Assembly: GCF_004784475.1 (NCBI RefSeq) | Contig: NZ_SRRT01000007.1 | Coordinates: 248,001-312,000, forward strand | Origin: Streptomyces bauhiniae | GTDB lineage: Bacteria; Actinomycetota; Actinomycetes; Streptomycetales; Streptomycetaceae | Direction of reading: 5' to 3' | DNA: 64,000 bases | Shown: piece after piece, positions 16,939 through 26,237 of the stretch | How positions within the stretch are numbered: position 1 is the stretch's first letter | Layout of the letters: every line of letters starts with the position of its first letter | Made by a program: the position numbers and the translations under genes | The notes under the pieces: generated by a model | The model's input: only the letters and a program-made list of their open reading frames with translations | The model's database searches: none | Told to the model about the DNA's origin: nothing

Positions 16939-17832
16939 CTAAGCAAAAACGACGGTCCGGCGCCCGTTGAGAAGAATCCTCCGCTCGGCATGCCACTTGA
17001 CCGCCCGAGCCAACGCCTGACACTCCACATCCCGCCCGATGGCCACCAGTTGGTCCGGCGTCGAGTCATGCCCCACCCGCTCAACCTCCTGCTCGATGAT
17101 CGGCCCCTCATCAAGATCAGCGGTCACATAATGCGCGGTCGCCCCGATCAGCTTGACCCCCCGCTCATGAGCCTGGTGATAAGGCTTGGCCCCCTTGAAG
17201 CTAGGCAGGAAAGAGTGGTGGATATTGATGATCCGCCCACTCAACGCCTTGCAGAGATCATCCGAGAGCACCTGCATATACCGCGCGAGAACAACGAGCT
17301 CGACCCCCTCTTCCCGCACCAGCTCCAGCAGCCGCGCCTCCCCCTGCGCCTTGGTGTCCCGCGTCACCGGAATGTGGTGGAAGGGGATGTTGTACGACCC
17401 CACCAGTTCCTCGAAGTCCGTGTGGTTGGACACCACGGCCGCGATCTCCACCGGCAGCGCCCCGATGCTGGCCCGGAACAGCAGATCGTTCAGGCAGTGC
17501 CCGAACTTGCTGACCATCAGCACGATCCGCATCTTCTGGTCGCCCCGGCTGATCTGCCAGTCCATGTGGAAGGAGTCACCGATCGCGGCGAAGCTCGCCC
17601 GCAGCTTCTCCAGCGTGACGGGGGCCTCCGCCGAGAAGTGGACGCGCATGAAGAACAGACCCGTGTCGTGGTCGCCGAACTGCTGACTGTCCTCGATGTT
17701 GCAGCCGGTCATGAAGAGGTAGCTCGACACGGCGTGCACGATGCCCTTTTTGTCCGGGCAGGAGAGGGTGAGGACGTACTGGTCCGCCGAGGTGTCGGCC
17801 GGGGCGGCGGCGCGGCTGGGCTGCTCGTTCAT
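16939..17832 (-). CDS. purU: Formyltetrahydrofolate deformylase
   Basis: 297 aa. It hydrolyses 10-formyl-tetrahydrofolate to formate and tetrahydrofolate, balancing one-carbon pools. An N-terminal ACT domain (about 20-100, LTLSCPDKKGIVHAVSSYL) is followed by a formyl-transferase domain with the catalytic pattern NIHHSFLPSFKGAKPYHQA and GATAHYVTADLDEGPII. Asn, His and Asp of the family active site are present. Length matches E. coli PurU (280) plus a short N-terminal extension. Confidence 0.95.
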   Translation of the reverse strand: MNEQPSRAAAPADTSADQYVLTLSCPDKKGIVHAVSSYLFMTGCNIEDSQQFGDHDTGLFFMRVHFSAEAPVTLEKLRASFAAIGDSFHMDWQISRGDQKMRIVLMVSKFGHCLNDLLFRASIGALPVEIAAVVSNHTDFEELVGSYNIPFHHIPVTRDTKAQGEARLLELVREEGVELVVLARYMQVLSDDLCKALSGRIINIHHSFLPSFKGAKPYHQAHERGVKLIGATAHYVTADLDEGPIIEQEVERVGHDSTPDQLVAIGRDVECQALARAVKWHAERRILLNGRRTVVFA

Positions 17833-17849
17833 GCACTACACGATCTCAC

Positions 17850-17881
17850 GCCGGACAGCCCGGCCGGGGCCCGTGTCCGGC
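17850..17881. terminator. Imperfect hairpin between purU and the 17903 gene
   Basis: GCCGGACA (17850-17857) pairs with TGTCCGGC (17874-17881), with partial GC pairing inside. It lies just after the stop of the minus-strand gene at 17903 and before purU. Confidence 0.5.
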
Positions 17882-17902
17882 AGCCGGACGCCGAGCGGAC
17901 CC

Positions 17903-18403
17903 TCAGATGGCCGTCGTCAGGATGCGCAGCGCCTCCAGGCTGCGCGGGACCGCCGCCGGGTCGTCGCCGTCGCTGGCGGCGAGGCGCAGATGGGCGTCCT
18001 GCGCGGCTCGTACCGCCTCCGGCCACTGCGGGTGCTCCAGGTAGACGGCGACCGGGGCGTCCGGGCCGACCTGGTGCATGATCCGCAGCACCCGCAGCAC
18101 GGCGGTGTCCACCAGCGCCGCCTCCTGGGAGTCCCGGAAGATGGTGCCGACGTATTTCTCGGCCGACCAGTTGTCCAGCCAGGTGTCCTCCACCAGCCGG
18201 TAGACCGCGTCGGTGACGTCCCCGTACCCCTCCACGCCCGCGAGCCAGACGTCGCGCTGGAAGGCCGGGTCGGAGAGCATGTGCAGCGCGGAGCGCACGT
18301 TGCAGCGCCAGCGCCACCACGGCATGTCGTTTAGCGGCATGCCGCCCATGGTGGAGGAGCGACGGCCGCGACGGGAAGAGTTCTCCGAACCTTGCACGGT
18401 CAT
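17903..18403 (-). CDS. Conserved Streptomyces hypothetical protein (SCO4402-like)
   Basis: About 166 aa, helical and soluble. It has a conserved-looking N-terminal block MPLNDMPWWRWRCNVRSALH and DVTDAVYRLVEDTWLDNW. I recall the same protein family in S. coelicolor near SCO4402 but know of no function. The start is uncertain: GTG 18433, ATG 18403 or an internal ATG in MGGMPLNDM, none with a good ribosome site. It is divergent from the lipoprotein at 18521. Confidence 0.7.
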   Translation of the reverse strand: MTVQGSENSSRRGRRSSTMGGMPLNDMPWWRWRCNVRSALHMLSDPAFQRDVWLAGVEGYGDVTDAVYRLVEDTWLDNWSAEKYVGTIFRDSQEAALVDTAVLRVLRIMHQVGPDAPVAVYLEHPQWPEAVRAAQDAHLRLAASDGDDPAAVPRSLEALRILTTAI

Positions 18404-18520
18404 CGATCGTACGTTCCGCACAACATCAGCCACATCCGCCCCCGGTGTTCACCCCCGTGTCACCCCTGGTCGACCGGGCGTCACTCCCCGGTTGGCGATG
18501 TGCGGGAATCGTGGCGGCCC

Positions 18521-19837
18521 ATGACCGGCAGGCGACACACCCCCGACAGCTCCCCCTCCTCCCCCCGGCCGCGGCGGGCCGCCCGGTACGCGGGCGCGCT
18601 GGCCGTCTGTGCCGTGCTGACCGCCGGCTGCGGGACCGTGCCCGGCACGGGCGGCGCCGGGGACGGCACGGTCAGGGTGATGACCTGGGCGCCGCAGAAC
18701 ACCGGCGCCACCAACAAGCCCGGCATGCCCGCGATGGCCCGCGCCTACGCGAAGTGGCTCAACAGGCACGGCGGGGTCGGCGGCCGCACGCTCACCGTGC
18801 TGACCTGCAACGAGCACAACGACAGCGTGGGCGCCGCCAAGTGCGCCCGGCGCGCGGCGGCGGAGAACGTGGTCGCGGTCGTCGGCTCCTACAGCCAGTT
18901 CGGCGACTCCTTCCTCGCCCCGCTGGAGAGCGCCGGCATCCCCTACATCGGCGGCTACGGCGTCACCAGCGACGAGTTCACCGGCCCGTACTCCTACCCG
19001 GTCAACGGCGGCCAGCCCGCGCTGCTCGCGGGGCTCGGCCAGGCGCTCGCGGCGGGCTGCGGACCGGTCGCGCTGGTACGGCCGGACAGCATCGCCGGGG
19101 ACGAGCTGCCCGCGCTGCTCGACTCGGGCCTCAAGGCGGGCGGCCACCCGGCGGCCACCGACCAGCTCGCCGCCGAGGACGCCACCGAGTACGGGGCCGA
19201 GGCCGACCGGGCTTTGCGCGGCGCCACCGCCGACCCGGCGCGCAAGGGGTGCGTGGTGCCCGCGCTCGGGGACCGCACGGACACGTTCATGGACTCCTTC
19301 CGCCGCGCCCGCGCCGACTTCGCCCCGGTCCGTACGGCGACCGTGCTGGGCAGCGTCGACCAGACGGAGATCAACGCGACCGGCGGTGCCTCGGGCCCGT
19401 ACGAGGGGGCGTACATCACCGGCTGGTACCCGGTGGCGTCCGATCCGCGCTGGAACCCGATGAAGCAGGTGATCAGCGAGGAGGCGTTCGGCGACAACAG
19501 CATCGACCCGGCCGACGCCGGGGTGCAGACCACCTGGATCGCCTACACCGTGCTGCGGGCCGTGCTGGAGCGGATCGGCGACGGCGACGTGACCCCGGAC
19601 GCGGTCCGCCACACCCTGGACGGCGGGCTGAAGGTGTCCACCGGCGGACTGACCCCGACCCTGCACTGGCCGGACGAGACCCGGCTCTCGGCGGTCGGCT
19701 TCCCGCGCCTGGTCAACGCCGACGTCACCCTCCAGGTGGTCCGGGACGGCAAGCTCACCGCCGTCCGGCCGGGTGGCACGGGGGCCGCCTCGGACGGTGA
19801 CATGACGCGGACGCTGGAGAGCGCGGACGTGGGCTGA
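18521..19837 (+). CDS. Substrate-binding lipoprotein (branched-chain amino acid type, periplasmic-binding type 1 fold)
   Basis: 438 aa. The lipobox is TAGC near residue 37-40 (AVLTAGCGT), giving a membrane-anchored extracytoplasmic protein. The mature part matches LivK/Leu-Ile-Val-binding proteins: NTGATNKPGMPAMARAYAKWLN, then VVAVVGSYSQFGDSFLAPLESAGIP (the V.G..S....A..P pattern). No permease or ATPase adjoins it, so it is either an orphan binding protein or serves distant partners. Start ATG 18521 lies just before the basic signal sequence. Confidence 0.85.
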   Translation: MTGRRHTPDSSPSSPRPRRAARYAGALAVCAVLTAGCGTVPGTGGAGDGTVRVMTWAPQNTGATNKPGMPAMARAYAKWLNRHGGVGGRTLTVLTCNEHNDSVGAAKCARRAAAENVVAVVGSYSQFGDSFLAPLESAGIPYIGGYGVTSDEFTGPYSYPVNGGQPALLAGLGQALAAGCGPVALVRPDSIAGDELPALLDSGLKAGGHPAATDQLAAEDATEYGAEADRALRGATADPARKGCVVPALGDRTDTFMDSFRRARADFAPVRTATVLGSVDQTEINATGGASGPYEGAYITGWYPVASDPRWNPMKQVISEEAFGDNSIDPADAGVQTTWIAYTVLRAVLERIGDGDVTPDAVRHTLDGGLKVSTGGLTPTLHWPDETRLSAVGFPRLVNADVTLQVVRDGKLTAVRPGGTGAASDGDMTRTLESADVG

Positions 19838-19862
19838 GGCCCCGTCCGCGCCCGGACCTCAG
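19834..19862. terminator. Weak bidirectional hairpin at convergent gene ends
   Basis: CTGAGG ... GTCCG pairs with CGGAC ... CTCAG across the 21-nt gap between two convergent genes, with an internal CCCC bulge. It includes both stop codons. Confidence 0.4.
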
Positions 19863-21343
19863 AGCTGGGTCGGCTGGCGGGTGGTGAGCCCGTACTTGGT
19901 GGCGATGGCGTTCCAGAGCTGGGCCGCCTTCGCCTTCTGGGCGCTGGCGGTACCGCTCTGGGCGTTGCCGGCCTGGCTGTGGTTGGTCGAGCGGGCGTGG
20001 CCCTTGACGCAGACCTTCTTGCTCTTGGCCTGCCCGGCCCAGACCGCGTAGTGGTTGTCGGCCGCGGCCGACGCCCGCCAGGCGGCGGTCAGCGCCGCGT
20101 TCAGCTCGGCGTTGTCCGGCAGCTTGTCCACGGACAGCTTGCCGAGCCGGGTGACCAGGTCGGCGCGCTGCTTGGCGGCGCCGCGCAGGTCGGAGGCAGC
20201 CTGGTCGAGGTCCTTGCACTGCTTGATGCGCTCGACCGACTGGATCACGGCGCTGCGGCTGTTGCCGCTGTCGGCGAGCAGCCTGTCCAGCTCGGCCGCC
20301 TGCGGCTGCGCCGGGTCGGCGGCCGACGCGGACGGCGAGGGCTTCTCGCTGGCCGGGGTGGTGGAGGCGACCGGCCGGTTGTCGTCGCCGTCGTCCCCGC
20401 CGCCGCTGAGCAGGGCGCCCGCGCCGATGCCGAGGACGACGATGCCGACGCCGACGGCCGCGATCAGCGGCACCCGCGAACCGGTACGGCCGCCGCCGCG
20501 CCGTCCGCCGTCGTCGTCGTGGTCCATCGGCGGCCGGTAGGCGGGCTGGGCCGAGACCATGGGCGCCGGCGGACGCGGGTCCGGGGCCGGGACGCGCGGC
20601 ATCTGCTGGGTCGAGCCCTGGGCCGTGTCGGCGCCGTACTGGTTGCCCCGGAAGAGGTTGTCGAACTCGGCGGGCGGCTGCCGGTCGGCGCCGTCGGCAC
20701 CGGCCTGGTAGGGCGGGATGTACTGGGTGGCCGCCTCGTCCGCCGGCTGCTGCGGGTAGCCGTGGGGGCCGTCGTTGCCGGTGGCCTCGGGCGGCAGCGC
20801 GCCCGACGCCACCGGGGGTATGTACTGCGTCGCGGCCTGGTCGGCGCCGCCGGAGGGGACCGGCGGGAGGTACTGGGTCGCGCCCTCGGGACCCTGGCCG
20901 GGGCCCACGGGCGGCATGAACTGGGTGGCCGCCTCGTCCATCGGCGGCAGCGGCGCGGCCTGCTGCGGATAGCCGTCGTTGCCGTACCCCTGGTGCTGCT
21001 GGGGGTAGGGCTGCGCGCCGCCGTAGCCCTGCGCGTCGTACGCGGGTCCCTCGGGCGGCATCGGGCCGGGGCCGGACGGCTGCTGCGGGGTCTGCCACTC
21101 CTGCGCGGCGGCCGGGGGCCAGCCCTGGCCCTGCTGGTGCTGCTGGTACTGGCCCTGCTGGTGCTGGGGCTGCTGCTGGTCCTGGCCGGGGCCCCAGGAG
21201 CCGCCCCAGGGCTGGCCGCCGGGGGGCACCGCGGGTGTCCCCGTCATGCCCGGCAACAGGGGCTCCCCTCCGTCGGAGGGCAGCACGATGCCTTCGTGCG
21301 CGGGTCGCGCCGAGGGCTCATCGCCCTGTCCACTCTGCGTCAC
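19859..21343 (-). CDS. Single-pass membrane protein with Pro/Gln-rich cytoplasmic region and ATQY-PP repeats
   Basis: 494 aa. Residues 1-260 are Pro/Gln/Gly-rich and likely disordered. They contain DEAATQFMPPV, EGATQYLPPV, DQAATQYIPPV and DEAATQYIPPY repeats plus GSTQQMPR. A single TM helix follows (VPLIAAVGVGIVVLGIGAGALL, about 290-311), then a Ser/Pro linker and an Ala-rich helical extracellular domain with a Cys pair. TQ motifs in disordered tails are typical Ser/Thr-kinase and FHA-binding sites in Streptomyces. GTG 21343. No enzymatic motif is seen. Confidence 0.75.
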   Translation of the reverse strand: MTQSGQGDEPSARPAHEGIVLPSDGGEPLLPGMTGTPAVPPGGQPWGGSWGPGQDQQQPQHQQGQYQQHQQGQGWPPAAAQEWQTPQQPSGPGPMPPEGPAYDAQGYGGAQPYPQQHQGYGNDGYPQQAAPLPPMDEAATQFMPPVGPGQGPEGATQYLPPVPSGGADQAATQYIPPVASGALPPEATGNDGPHGYPQQPADEAATQYIPPYQAGADGADRQPPAEFDNLFRGNQYGADTAQGSTQQMPRVPAPDPRPPAPMVSAQPAYRPPMDHDDDGGRRGGGRTGSRVPLIAAVGVGIVVLGIGAGALLSGGGDDGDDNRPVASTTPASEKPSPSASAADPAQPQAAELDRLLADSGNSRSAVIQSVERIKQCKDLDQAASDLRGAAKQRADLVTRLGKLSVDKLPDNAELNAALTAAWRASAAADNHYAVWAGQAKSKKVCVKGHARSTNHSQAGNAQSGTASAQKAKAAQLWNAIATKYGLTTRQPTQL

Positions 21344-21427
21344 CGGGACTCCTACGATTGAAGGACGTTCGGAATCGTCGGCTCACGCTACCGGGTCCGC
21401 GGAGCCCGGTGCCACGCAGCTCAGCGC

Positions 21428-21457
21428 CCGAGTGCCCTTTCCCACAAGGGCACTCGG
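21428..21457 (-). terminator. Terminator after the HTH/TPR regulator
   Basis: A 12-bp stem CCGAGTGCCCTT / AAGGGCACTCGG with a 6-nt loop, just past the stop at 21471 on the minus strand. Confidence 0.8.
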
Positions 21458-21470
21458 ACGCACCGACTGC

Positions 21471-22856
21471 TCAGGCCGCCTGCCGGACGTCGAGTCGCGC
21501 CCCGAACTCCCGTACCACCGCCTCGTCCCGGAAGGGCTGCAACCGCTGCTGGAGGTCCTCCAGATACTCGGTGCCGCGCTCGGAGCGGAGCGTCTCCAGC
21601 AGCTCCACCGCCTTCATGCCGGTGCCGCACGCCTGCTCGATCTCGCGCTGCTGCACCTGGGCCGTGGCGAGGAGCACATAGCCGATGGCCCGGCGCCGGG
21701 CCCGCGCGACGGGATGCCGCTCCAGCGCCTGCCGGGCGTATCTCGCGGCGGCCTCGGCCTGCCCTAGGTCACGGTGGCAGTGCGCCAACTCGTCGGCCAG
21801 ATACGCCTCGTCGAAGTGGGCGATCCACACCGGGTCGTCCCCGTCGGCGGCGTCCGCCCGCTCCAGCGCCGCGATGGCCCGCCCGGCGGACGCCTGCGCG
21901 GCGCGCACATCGCCCAGTACGGCGTGCCCGCGCGCCTCGGCCGCGTGGAACATCGACTCCGCGCGCGGGGTGACCCGGCCACGGGCGCCCTCCTGCGCGG
22001 CGCGCGCCAACTGGGCGATCTCGCGCGGGTTTCCGAGCTCGGCGGCGAGGTGGCTCATGGAGGCGGCCAGCACATAGCCGCCGTACCCCCGGTCCCCGGC
22101 CGCCTGCGCCAGGCGCAGCGACTGGATGTAGTACCGCTGGGCCAGGCCCGGTTGGCCGGTGTCGACCGCCATGTACCCGGCCAGCTCGGTCAACCGGGCG
22201 ACGGCGGCGAAGAGTTCACGCCCGACCGCCTCCCGGTACGAGCCCGCGAGCAGCCCGGAGACCACGCTGTTGAGGTAGTGCACGACGACCGGGCGCACAT
22301 GCCCGCTGCCGTACTGGTGGTCGAGGTCGACCAGCGCCTGGGTCATCGAGCGCACCGCCGCCACGTCGGCCTGGCCCACGCGCGGGCCCGCCTGCCGGGC
22401 CACCTGGGCGTCCGGCGCCGAGATCAGCCAGTCCCGGCTGGGCTCGACCAGCGCGGAGGCGGCGACCGAGGAGCCGGACAGGAAGTCCCGCCGCCCCACG
22501 TCGCTGCGCCACAGCTCGCAGACCTGCTCGATGGCCCCGAGGACCGTCGGCGAGAACTGCAGGCCCACGCCGGAGGCGAGGTTCTTGCCGTTGGCCATGC
22601 CGATCTCGTCGATCGTGACCGTACGGCCGAGCTTGCGGCCGAGCGCCTCCGCGATGATCGCCGGGGCGCGTCCGCGCGGCTGCTGGCCGCGCAGCCAGCG
22701 GGCCACGGACGTCTTGTCGTAGCGCAGGTCGAGTCCGTGCTCGGCGCCGCACATGTTGACGCGCCGGGCCAGCCCCGCGTTCGAGCACCCCGCTTCCTGG
22801 ATGAGTGCCTGCAGCCGTTCGTTCGGCTGCCTCGCCACTAGCGGCCTCGCGGCCAT
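21471..22856 (-). CDS. HTH/TPR transcriptional regulator (NsdA/NsdB-like)
   Basis: 461 aa. The N-terminal part has an XRE-like region (NERLQALIQEAGCSNAGLARRVN ... TSVARWLRGQQPRGRAPAIIAEALG), and the rest is TPR-like helical repeats. S. coelicolor NsdA and NsdB have this layout and repress sporulation and antibiotic production. I cannot say which paralogue this is. No Shine-Dalgarno was tested beyond the ATG at 22856. The adjoining 258-bp gap to the next gene shows GC-rich repeats but no gene. Confidence 0.8.
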   Translation of the reverse strand: MAARPLVARQPNERLQALIQEAGCSNAGLARRVNMCGAEHGLDLRYDKTSVARWLRGQQPRGRAPAIIAEALGRKLGRTVTIDEIGMANGKNLASGVGLQFSPTVLGAIEQVCELWRSDVGRRDFLSGSSVAASALVEPSRDWLISAPDAQVARQAGPRVGQADVAAVRSMTQALVDLDHQYGSGHVRPVVVHYLNSVVSGLLAGSYREAVGRELFAAVARLTELAGYMAVDTGQPGLAQRYYIQSLRLAQAAGDRGYGGYVLAASMSHLAAELGNPREIAQLARAAQEGARGRVTPRAESMFHAAEARGHAVLGDVRAAQASAGRAIAALERADAADGDDPVWIAHFDEAYLADELAHCHRDLGQAEAAARYARQALERHPVARARRRAIGYVLLATAQVQQREIEQACGTGMKAVELLETLRSERGTEYLEDLQQRLQPFRDEAVVREFGARLDVRQAA

Positions 22857-23114
22857 GCGCTACCCCCTGCGAACCCCTGGAGCGTGAAGATCACTGGTCG
22901 TTCCGGTCTGCAGATCACTTCCCAGTCGACATAGCGTCAATGCGCGACTTGTGCGGTTTGCCGGGGTAAAGCCGTCGTCGCCGCGCGCCCCGTGCCCTTC
23001 CTGGTTACCCGCGCCGCCCGTTCGCCTCTCCCGCGCGCCCCCGCCCGTGCTCCCGTGCGCCCCGGCGACCGGGCCGGTGTGCCGCCCCGGCGCGCGGCCC
23101 GGCCGTAACTCCAG

Positions 23115-23792
23115 GTGGACGCCGCAGTTGAGTGGGACGTGGACGAGACGACCGCGGGCCCCGAGGCGGCCCGGATTCCGCGCCCGCGCGGGGGATCGCT
23201 GCTGGAGACCGCCGTTGCGTACGCCGAGGAGCGCCACTGGGACGTGCTGGCGGGAAGCTGGCTGGAGGACGTGGGCGGCGTGCGGTACTGCTCCTGCGGC
23301 GACACCGTCTGTCCCGCGCCCGGCGCACACCCCACGCGCCCAGACTGGGCGACCCGCGCGACCGGCAGCCCGGAGGTCGTCCGGGAGATGTGGCGGGAGC
23401 AGCCCTCGGCGTCGATCCTGCTGCCGACCGGCCGCACCTTCGACGCGCTGTCCGTGCCGGAGAGCGCCGGATTCCTGGCGCTGGCCCGGATGCGGCGCAT
23501 GGATCTGAACCTCGGCCCGGTGACCCTCACCCCGGACCGGCGCATGCAGTTCCTCGTGCTGCCGGGCGGCGCGGCGAAGGCGCCGGAGCTGGTGCGGCGG
23601 GTCGGCTGGGCGGCCGCCGCGCGCGATCTGGTCGCGCTGGGCGAGGGGCGGTACCTGGCGGCGCCGCCGACCCGGATCGGCTCGCGGGGCGCGGTGCAGT
23701 GGGCGTGCCGTCCGACGCCGGCCAACCGGTGGCTGCCGGACGCGGAGGAGCTGATCCCGCCGCTGGCGTACGCCTGCAACCAGGACTGCTGA
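23115..23792 (+). CDS. PrimPol-like (bifunctional DNA primase/polymerase N-terminal) protein
   Basis: 225 aa. The N-terminal pattern LLETAVAYAEERHWDVLAGSWLED, then the Cys-rich CSCGDTVCPAPGAHP and ATGSPEVVREMWREQPSASILLPTGR, matches the small Streptomyces proteins assigned to the bifunctional DNA primase/polymerase family. They lack the primase C-terminal partner, and several catalytic acidic residues are not obvious, so DNA synthesis activity is doubtful. GTG 23115. Confidence 0.75.
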   Translation: MDAAVEWDVDETTAGPEAARIPRPRGGSLLETAVAYAEERHWDVLAGSWLEDVGGVRYCSCGDTVCPAPGAHPTRPDWATRATGSPEVVREMWREQPSASILLPTGRTFDALSVPESAGFLALARMRRMDLNLGPVTLTPDRRMQFLVLPGGAAKAPELVRRVGWAAAARDLVALGEGRYLAAPPTRIGSRGAVQWACRPTPANRWLPDAEELIPPLAYACNQDC

Positions 23793-23845
23793 CCGGCGGA
23801 CGCCGGGGTTCCGCCGCGCGGGTGCCCCGGCCGGGGCCGCCACCG

Positions 23846-23851
23846 TAGGGT
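23846..23851 (+). promoter_or_regulatory. -10 box of likely leaderless ABC ATPase gene
   Basis: TAGGGT ends 7 nt before ATG 23859, with no Shine-Dalgarno. Confidence 0.5.
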
Positions 23852-23858
23852 TTCCGGC

Positions 23859-24635
23859 ATGACGGAGGCAGCGGTACGGGTACGGGGACTCTGGAAGCAG
23901 TTCGGGCAGCATGTCGCGGTGGGCGGCATCGATCTCGATCTGCCGGCCGGGAAGTTCATCGGGCTGGTCGGCCCGAACGGGGCGGGCAAGACGACCACCC
24001 TGTCGATGGTGACCGGTCTGCTCCGGCCCGATCAGGGGTCCGTCGAGATCGTCGGGCACGACGTGTGGCAGGACCCGGTGGCGGTGAAGTCCCGGATCGG
24101 GGTGCTGCCGGAGGGGCTGCGGCTCTTCGAGCGGCTGTCCGGACGTGAACTGCTGGCCTACAGCGGGCGGTTGCGCGGGCTGCCGGGCGCCGAGGTGGAC
24201 AAGCGGGCCACCCAGTTGCTGGACGTGCTGGACCTCGCCGGGTCGCAGCACAAGCTCGTCGTCGACTACTCGACCGGCATGCGCAAGAAGATCGGGCTCG
24301 CCGCGGCCCTGCTGCACAACCCCGAAGTGCTGTTCCTGGACGAGCCGTTCGAGGGCGTCGACCCGGTCTCCGCGCAGACCATCAGGGGCGTGCTGGAGCG
24401 GTACACCGCGTCCGGCGCGACCGTGGTGTTCTCCTCGCACGTGATGGAGCTGGTGGAGTCGCTGTGCGACTGGGTCGCGGTACTGGCCGCCGGGCGCATC
24501 CGGGCGACCGGGACGCTGGCCGAGGTGCGCGGGGAGCACCCGACGCTCCAGGCCGCGTTCCTGGAGCTGGTGGGCGCGAGCGGGCGGGACGCCGGGTCCG
24601 ATCTGGACTGGCTCGGCGGCGGGGCGGTCCGATGA
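23859..24635 (+). CDS. ABC transporter ATP-binding protein
   Basis: 258 aa ABC-2-type exporter ATPase. Walker A GPNGAGKTT (about 38-46), signature YSTGMRKKIGLAAALL (about 131-146, with STGM replacing SGGQ), Walker B VLFLDEPFEGVDP, and H-loop FSSHVMEL. The ATPase stop overlaps the start of the permease (ATGA at 24632), so they form one two-gene operon. The substrate is unknown. Confidence 0.9.
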   Translation: MTEAAVRVRGLWKQFGQHVAVGGIDLDLPAGKFIGLVGPNGAGKTTTLSMVTGLLRPDQGSVEIVGHDVWQDPVAVKSRIGVLPEGLRLFERLSGRELLAYSGRLRGLPGAEVDKRATQLLDVLDLAGSQHKLVVDYSTGMRKKIGLAAALLHNPEVLFLDEPFEGVDPVSAQTIRGVLERYTASGATVVFSSHVMELVESLCDWVAVLAAGRIRATGTLAEVRGEHPTLQAAFLELVGASGRDAGSDLDWLGGGAVR

Positions 24636-26230
24636 CGACCGCGACGCCCGCCTCCGCGACCTCGGTACTGGTCCGGCTGAAGCTGTCCCTGCTGCGCAAC
24701 GGGCTGCGCCAGTCCACCGGCCGGCGCGCCGCGTTCGTCGCCTCGGCGGTACTCACCCTGGTCTTCGCGCTGCTGCAACTGCTCGGCTTCGTCGCCCTGC
24801 GCTTCCAGTCCCACCCGGAGTCCGTGGCCGTGCCCGGGGTCGCGGTGCTGGCGCTGGGCTGGGCGGTGATGCCGCTGTTCTTCCCCGGCGGCGACGAGAC
24901 CCTCGACCCGACCCGCCTGGTCATGCTCCCGCTGCGGCCCCGGACGCTGGTACGGGGGCTGCTCGCGGCCTCGCTGGTCGGGATCGGCCCGGTGTTCACC
25001 CTGCTGGTGCTGGCGGGCTGCGGGCTGTCGCTGGCGCACGGCGCGGGCTGGGCCTTCGCGGTCATGGGGGTCGCCCTGGCACTGCTGACCTGCGTGGCGC
25101 TGGCGCGGGCGGTCGCCGCGGCCAACGTCCGCCTGCTGACCAGCCGCAAGGGCCGCGACCTGGCGGTACTGAGCGGGCTGGTCATCGCCATCGGCGCCCA
25201 GCTCGTCAACTTCGGCGCCCAGCGGCTCGGTTCGGGCGGACTGGGCCAACTCCAGCCGGTCGCCGACGTGCTGTCCTGGGTACCGCCCGCCTCCGCGCTG
25301 GGCGCGGTCCACTCGGCGAGCGAGGGGGCGTACGGGGTGGCGCTGGCACAACTCGCGCTGTGCGCGCTGCTGTTGGTGGCCCTGATCGGCGCGTGGGCGC
25401 GGAGTCTGACCCGGCTGATGACCTCGCCCGACGGTTCCACGCTCCAGGCGGCCGACGACGGTGGCCGGGACCGCCCCTCGGCGGGGCTCGCCCGGCTGCT
25501 GCCGGCCGGGCGCACGGGGGCGGTGATGGAGCGCACCCTGCGCTACATCTGGCGCGACCCGAAGACCAAGGCGGCATGGGTGACCTCGCTGGCGATCGGG
25601 CTGATCGTGCCGGTGTTCAACGCGATCCAGGGCACCGGCTCGCTGTACTTCGCGTGCTTCGCCTCCGGGATGCTCGGCATCCAGATGTACAACCAGTTCG
25701 GGCAGGACACCTCCGCGTTCTGGATGGTGGCGATGACCGTCTCCTCCCCGCGCGACGCCTACGCCGAGCTGCGCGGCCGGGCGCTGGCCCTGCTGCTGAT
25801 CACCCTGCCGTACGCCACCCTCGTCACCGTGGTCACCACCGCGCTGCTGGGCGACTGGTCCCGCCTCCCCGAGGTGCTGGGCCTCTCCCTCGCCCTCCTC
25901 GGCGCCATGCTCGCCACCGGCGCCTGGACCTCGGCCCGCTTTCCCTACTCGATACCGCAGGAGGGCCACAAGAACGTCGCCCCCGGCCAGGCGGGCCTCG
26001 CCTGGATCTCCATCTTCGGCGGCATGGTCGCCTCGGCCCTGCTCTGCTCCCCGGTGATCGCGGCGACGATCTGGCTGAACATCAGCGAGGGGGGCGCCCG
26101 CTGGTCCTGGCTCCTCCTCCCCGTGGGCGCCGCCTACGGAGCCGCCCTCGCCCTGACGGGCCTCCGCCTGGCGGCCCCGAGGACGGCGGCCCGCCTGCCG
26201 GAGATCCTGGTGGCGGTCAGCAAGGGCTAG
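24632..26230 (+). CDS. ABC-2 type transporter permease
   Basis: 532 aa with about 12 hydrophobic segments, consistent with a large ABC-2 permease. The start ATG 24632 lies in the ATGA overlap with the ATPase gene. It converges with the alpha/beta hydrolase, leaving 7 nt between stop codons. Confidence 0.85.
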   Translation: MTTATPASATSVLVRLKLSLLRNGLRQSTGRRAAFVASAVLTLVFALLQLLGFVALRFQSHPESVAVPGVAVLALGWAVMPLFFPGGDETLDPTRLVMLPLRPRTLVRGLLAASLVGIGPVFTLLVLAGCGLSLAHGAGWAFAVMGVALALLTCVALARAVAAANVRLLTSRKGRDLAVLSGLVIAIGAQLVNFGAQRLGSGGLGQLQPVADVLSWVPPASALGAVHSASEGAYGVALAQLALCALLLVALIGAWARSLTRLMTSPDGSTLQAADDGGRDRPSAGLARLLPAGRTGAVMERTLRYIWRDPKTKAAWVTSLAIGLIVPVFNAIQGTGSLYFACFASGMLGIQMYNQFGQDTSAFWMVAMTVSSPRDAYAELRGRALALLLITLPYATLVTVVTTALLGDWSRLPEVLGLSLALLGAMLATGAWTSARFPYSIPQEGHKNVAPGQAGLAWISIFGGMVASALLCSPVIAATIWLNISEGGARWSWLLLPVGAAYGAALALTGLRLAAPRTAARLPEILVAVSKG

Positions 26231-26237
26231 GCGGCCC

